DNA of 6,759 nt, taken from NCBI GenBank assembly GCA_017557085.1, contig JAFZAR010000364.1:1-6759 (forward strand). The letters run 5' to 3'. Below the pieces are notes generated by a model. That model did not search any database. It had not been told where the DNA came from and saw only the letters and a program-made list of their open reading frames with translations. Shown in pieces: positions 6,418 through 6,759 of this stretch. This DNA is from Verrucomicrobiota bacterium (GTDB lineage Bacteria > Verrucomicrobiota > Verrucomicrobiia > Limisphaerales > UBA1412). Both the position numbers and the translations under genes were made by a program. How positions within the stretch are numbered: the first letter of the stretch is position 1; every line of letters begins with the position of its first letter.

Positions 6418-6759
6418 ATGCTGCATATATTCTTCAACAACGGAGGGACAATAATGTGGGTGCTTTTGGTGCTGGGTGCACTGGGAGCCGCCATATTCAT
6501 TGAACGGCTTCTACACTATCACCGGGCTCAGATCGACTCCAAAGAATTCATCACCGGCGTAAAAAATGTGCTGCGCCGGGAAAATCAGATGGAAGCACTC
6601 TCGATATGTGACGCGACTCCCGGTCCCGTCGCGCGTCTGGTCAAACTGGCCATCCTGAATAAGAACCTGGGAACCAAAAGCGTGAACGACGCTATCGAAT
6701 CAGCAGGGTTGATAGAAGTGCCCCGTCTGGAAACACGCCTTTCCTGGCTGGCAACGATT
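6418..6759 (+). CDS. MotA/TolQ/ExbB-family proton channel subunit, N-terminal part
   Basis: Partial gene; 114 codons are visible before the right edge. The protein opens MLHIFFNNGGTIMWVLLVLG, with a membrane helix at about 12-29 ending in IERLL, followed by a cytoplasmic segment. That segment carries EALSICDATPGPVARLVKLA (about 62-81), AIESAG (about 96-101) and EVPRLETRLSWLATI at the edge. The Cys-x3-PGPVAR block and the E-x-PRLE-x2-L-x2-LATI block are characteristic of ExbB/TolQ proteins, which pair with ExbD/TolR in the inner membrane and use proton flow to power outer-membrane import or envelope constriction. The channel helices and any exbD partner lie outside. The ATG at 6418 is preferred over that at 6454 because it keeps the Gly-Gly before the helix that is typical of the family. 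The GGAGGG ahead of 6454 then simply codes for these glycines. An in-frame TAG at 6412 bars a longer N-terminus. Confidence 0.88.
   Translation, partial: MLHIFFNNGGTIMWVLLVLGALGAAIFIERLLHYHRAQIDSKEFITGVKNVLRRENQMEALSICDATPGPVARLVKLAILNKNLGTKSVNDAIESAGLIEVPRLETRLSWLATI

Noticed and set aside
6402..6503. Short plus-strand frame starting at ATG 6402
   Set aside because: It overlaps the ExbB-like gene in another frame, stops after about 33 codons, and has no recognisable content.
1..6759. CRISPR array, insertion sequence, tRNA, rRNA or phage genes
   Set aside because: No spaced direct repeats, transposase motifs, terminal inverted repeats or cloverleaf-like sequences were found by eye; gene-free gaps are all under 200 bases.

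Overview
The window (roughly half G+C) is an ordinary chromosomal stretch from what looks like an anaerobic, Gram-negative-type bacterium. Three things point that way. There is the start of an ExbB/TolQ-type proton-channel gene, which needs a cell envelope with a periplasm. There is an A-type flavodiiron protein, an oxygen/NO-detoxification enzyme typical of anaerobes. There is also a secreted subtilase fused to BspA-like leucine-rich repeats. The secreted protein's C-terminal module resembles one I associate with Lentisphaerota/Kiritimatiellota/Verrucomicrobiota, and nearly every start codon lacks a Shine-Dalgarno sequence. A PVC-group gut, rumen or sediment anaerobe is my best guess; this is inference, not identification.

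Layout. Positions 1-418 (minus strand) hold the N-terminal part of a GT-C membrane glycosyltransferase that runs off the left edge. It is divergent from a two-gene unit, cmk (605-1267, CMP kinase) and plsC (1309-1941, lysophosphatidate-type acyltransferase), 41 bp apart. An AT-rich perfect hairpin follows plsC. Next comes a monocistronic gene (2118-4478) for an exported subtilisin-like protease with a calcium-loop insertion, BspA-type LRR_5 repeats and a C-terminal beta-rich tail. It has a candidate promoter upstream and a strong 18-bp-stem terminator downstream. Directly after that terminator, a candidate promoter leads into an FHA-domain protein with a C-terminal membrane anchor (4622-5086) and, 24 bp on, a flavodiiron protein (5111-6301). 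A textbook terminator (6326-6354) ends this pair. The right edge holds the first 114 codons of an ExbB/TolQ/MotA-family proton channel subunit (6418 onward).

How the genes work together. cmk and plsC are housekeeping genes of pyrimidine nucleotide and phospholipid synthesis. The protease is a cell-surface or secreted product with its own transcription unit. The FHA protein and flavodiiron protein appear co-transcribed, which would put a phosphopeptide-reading membrane protein beside an oxygen-defence enzyme, though no mechanism can be read from the sequence. No mobile element, CRISPR array, tRNA or rRNA was seen. I do not see a new multi-gene system; the most notable items are the protease architecture and its C-terminal module, the tail-anchored FHA/flavodiiron pair, and the near absence of Shine-Dalgarno sites, including a decoy one at the exbB-like gene.
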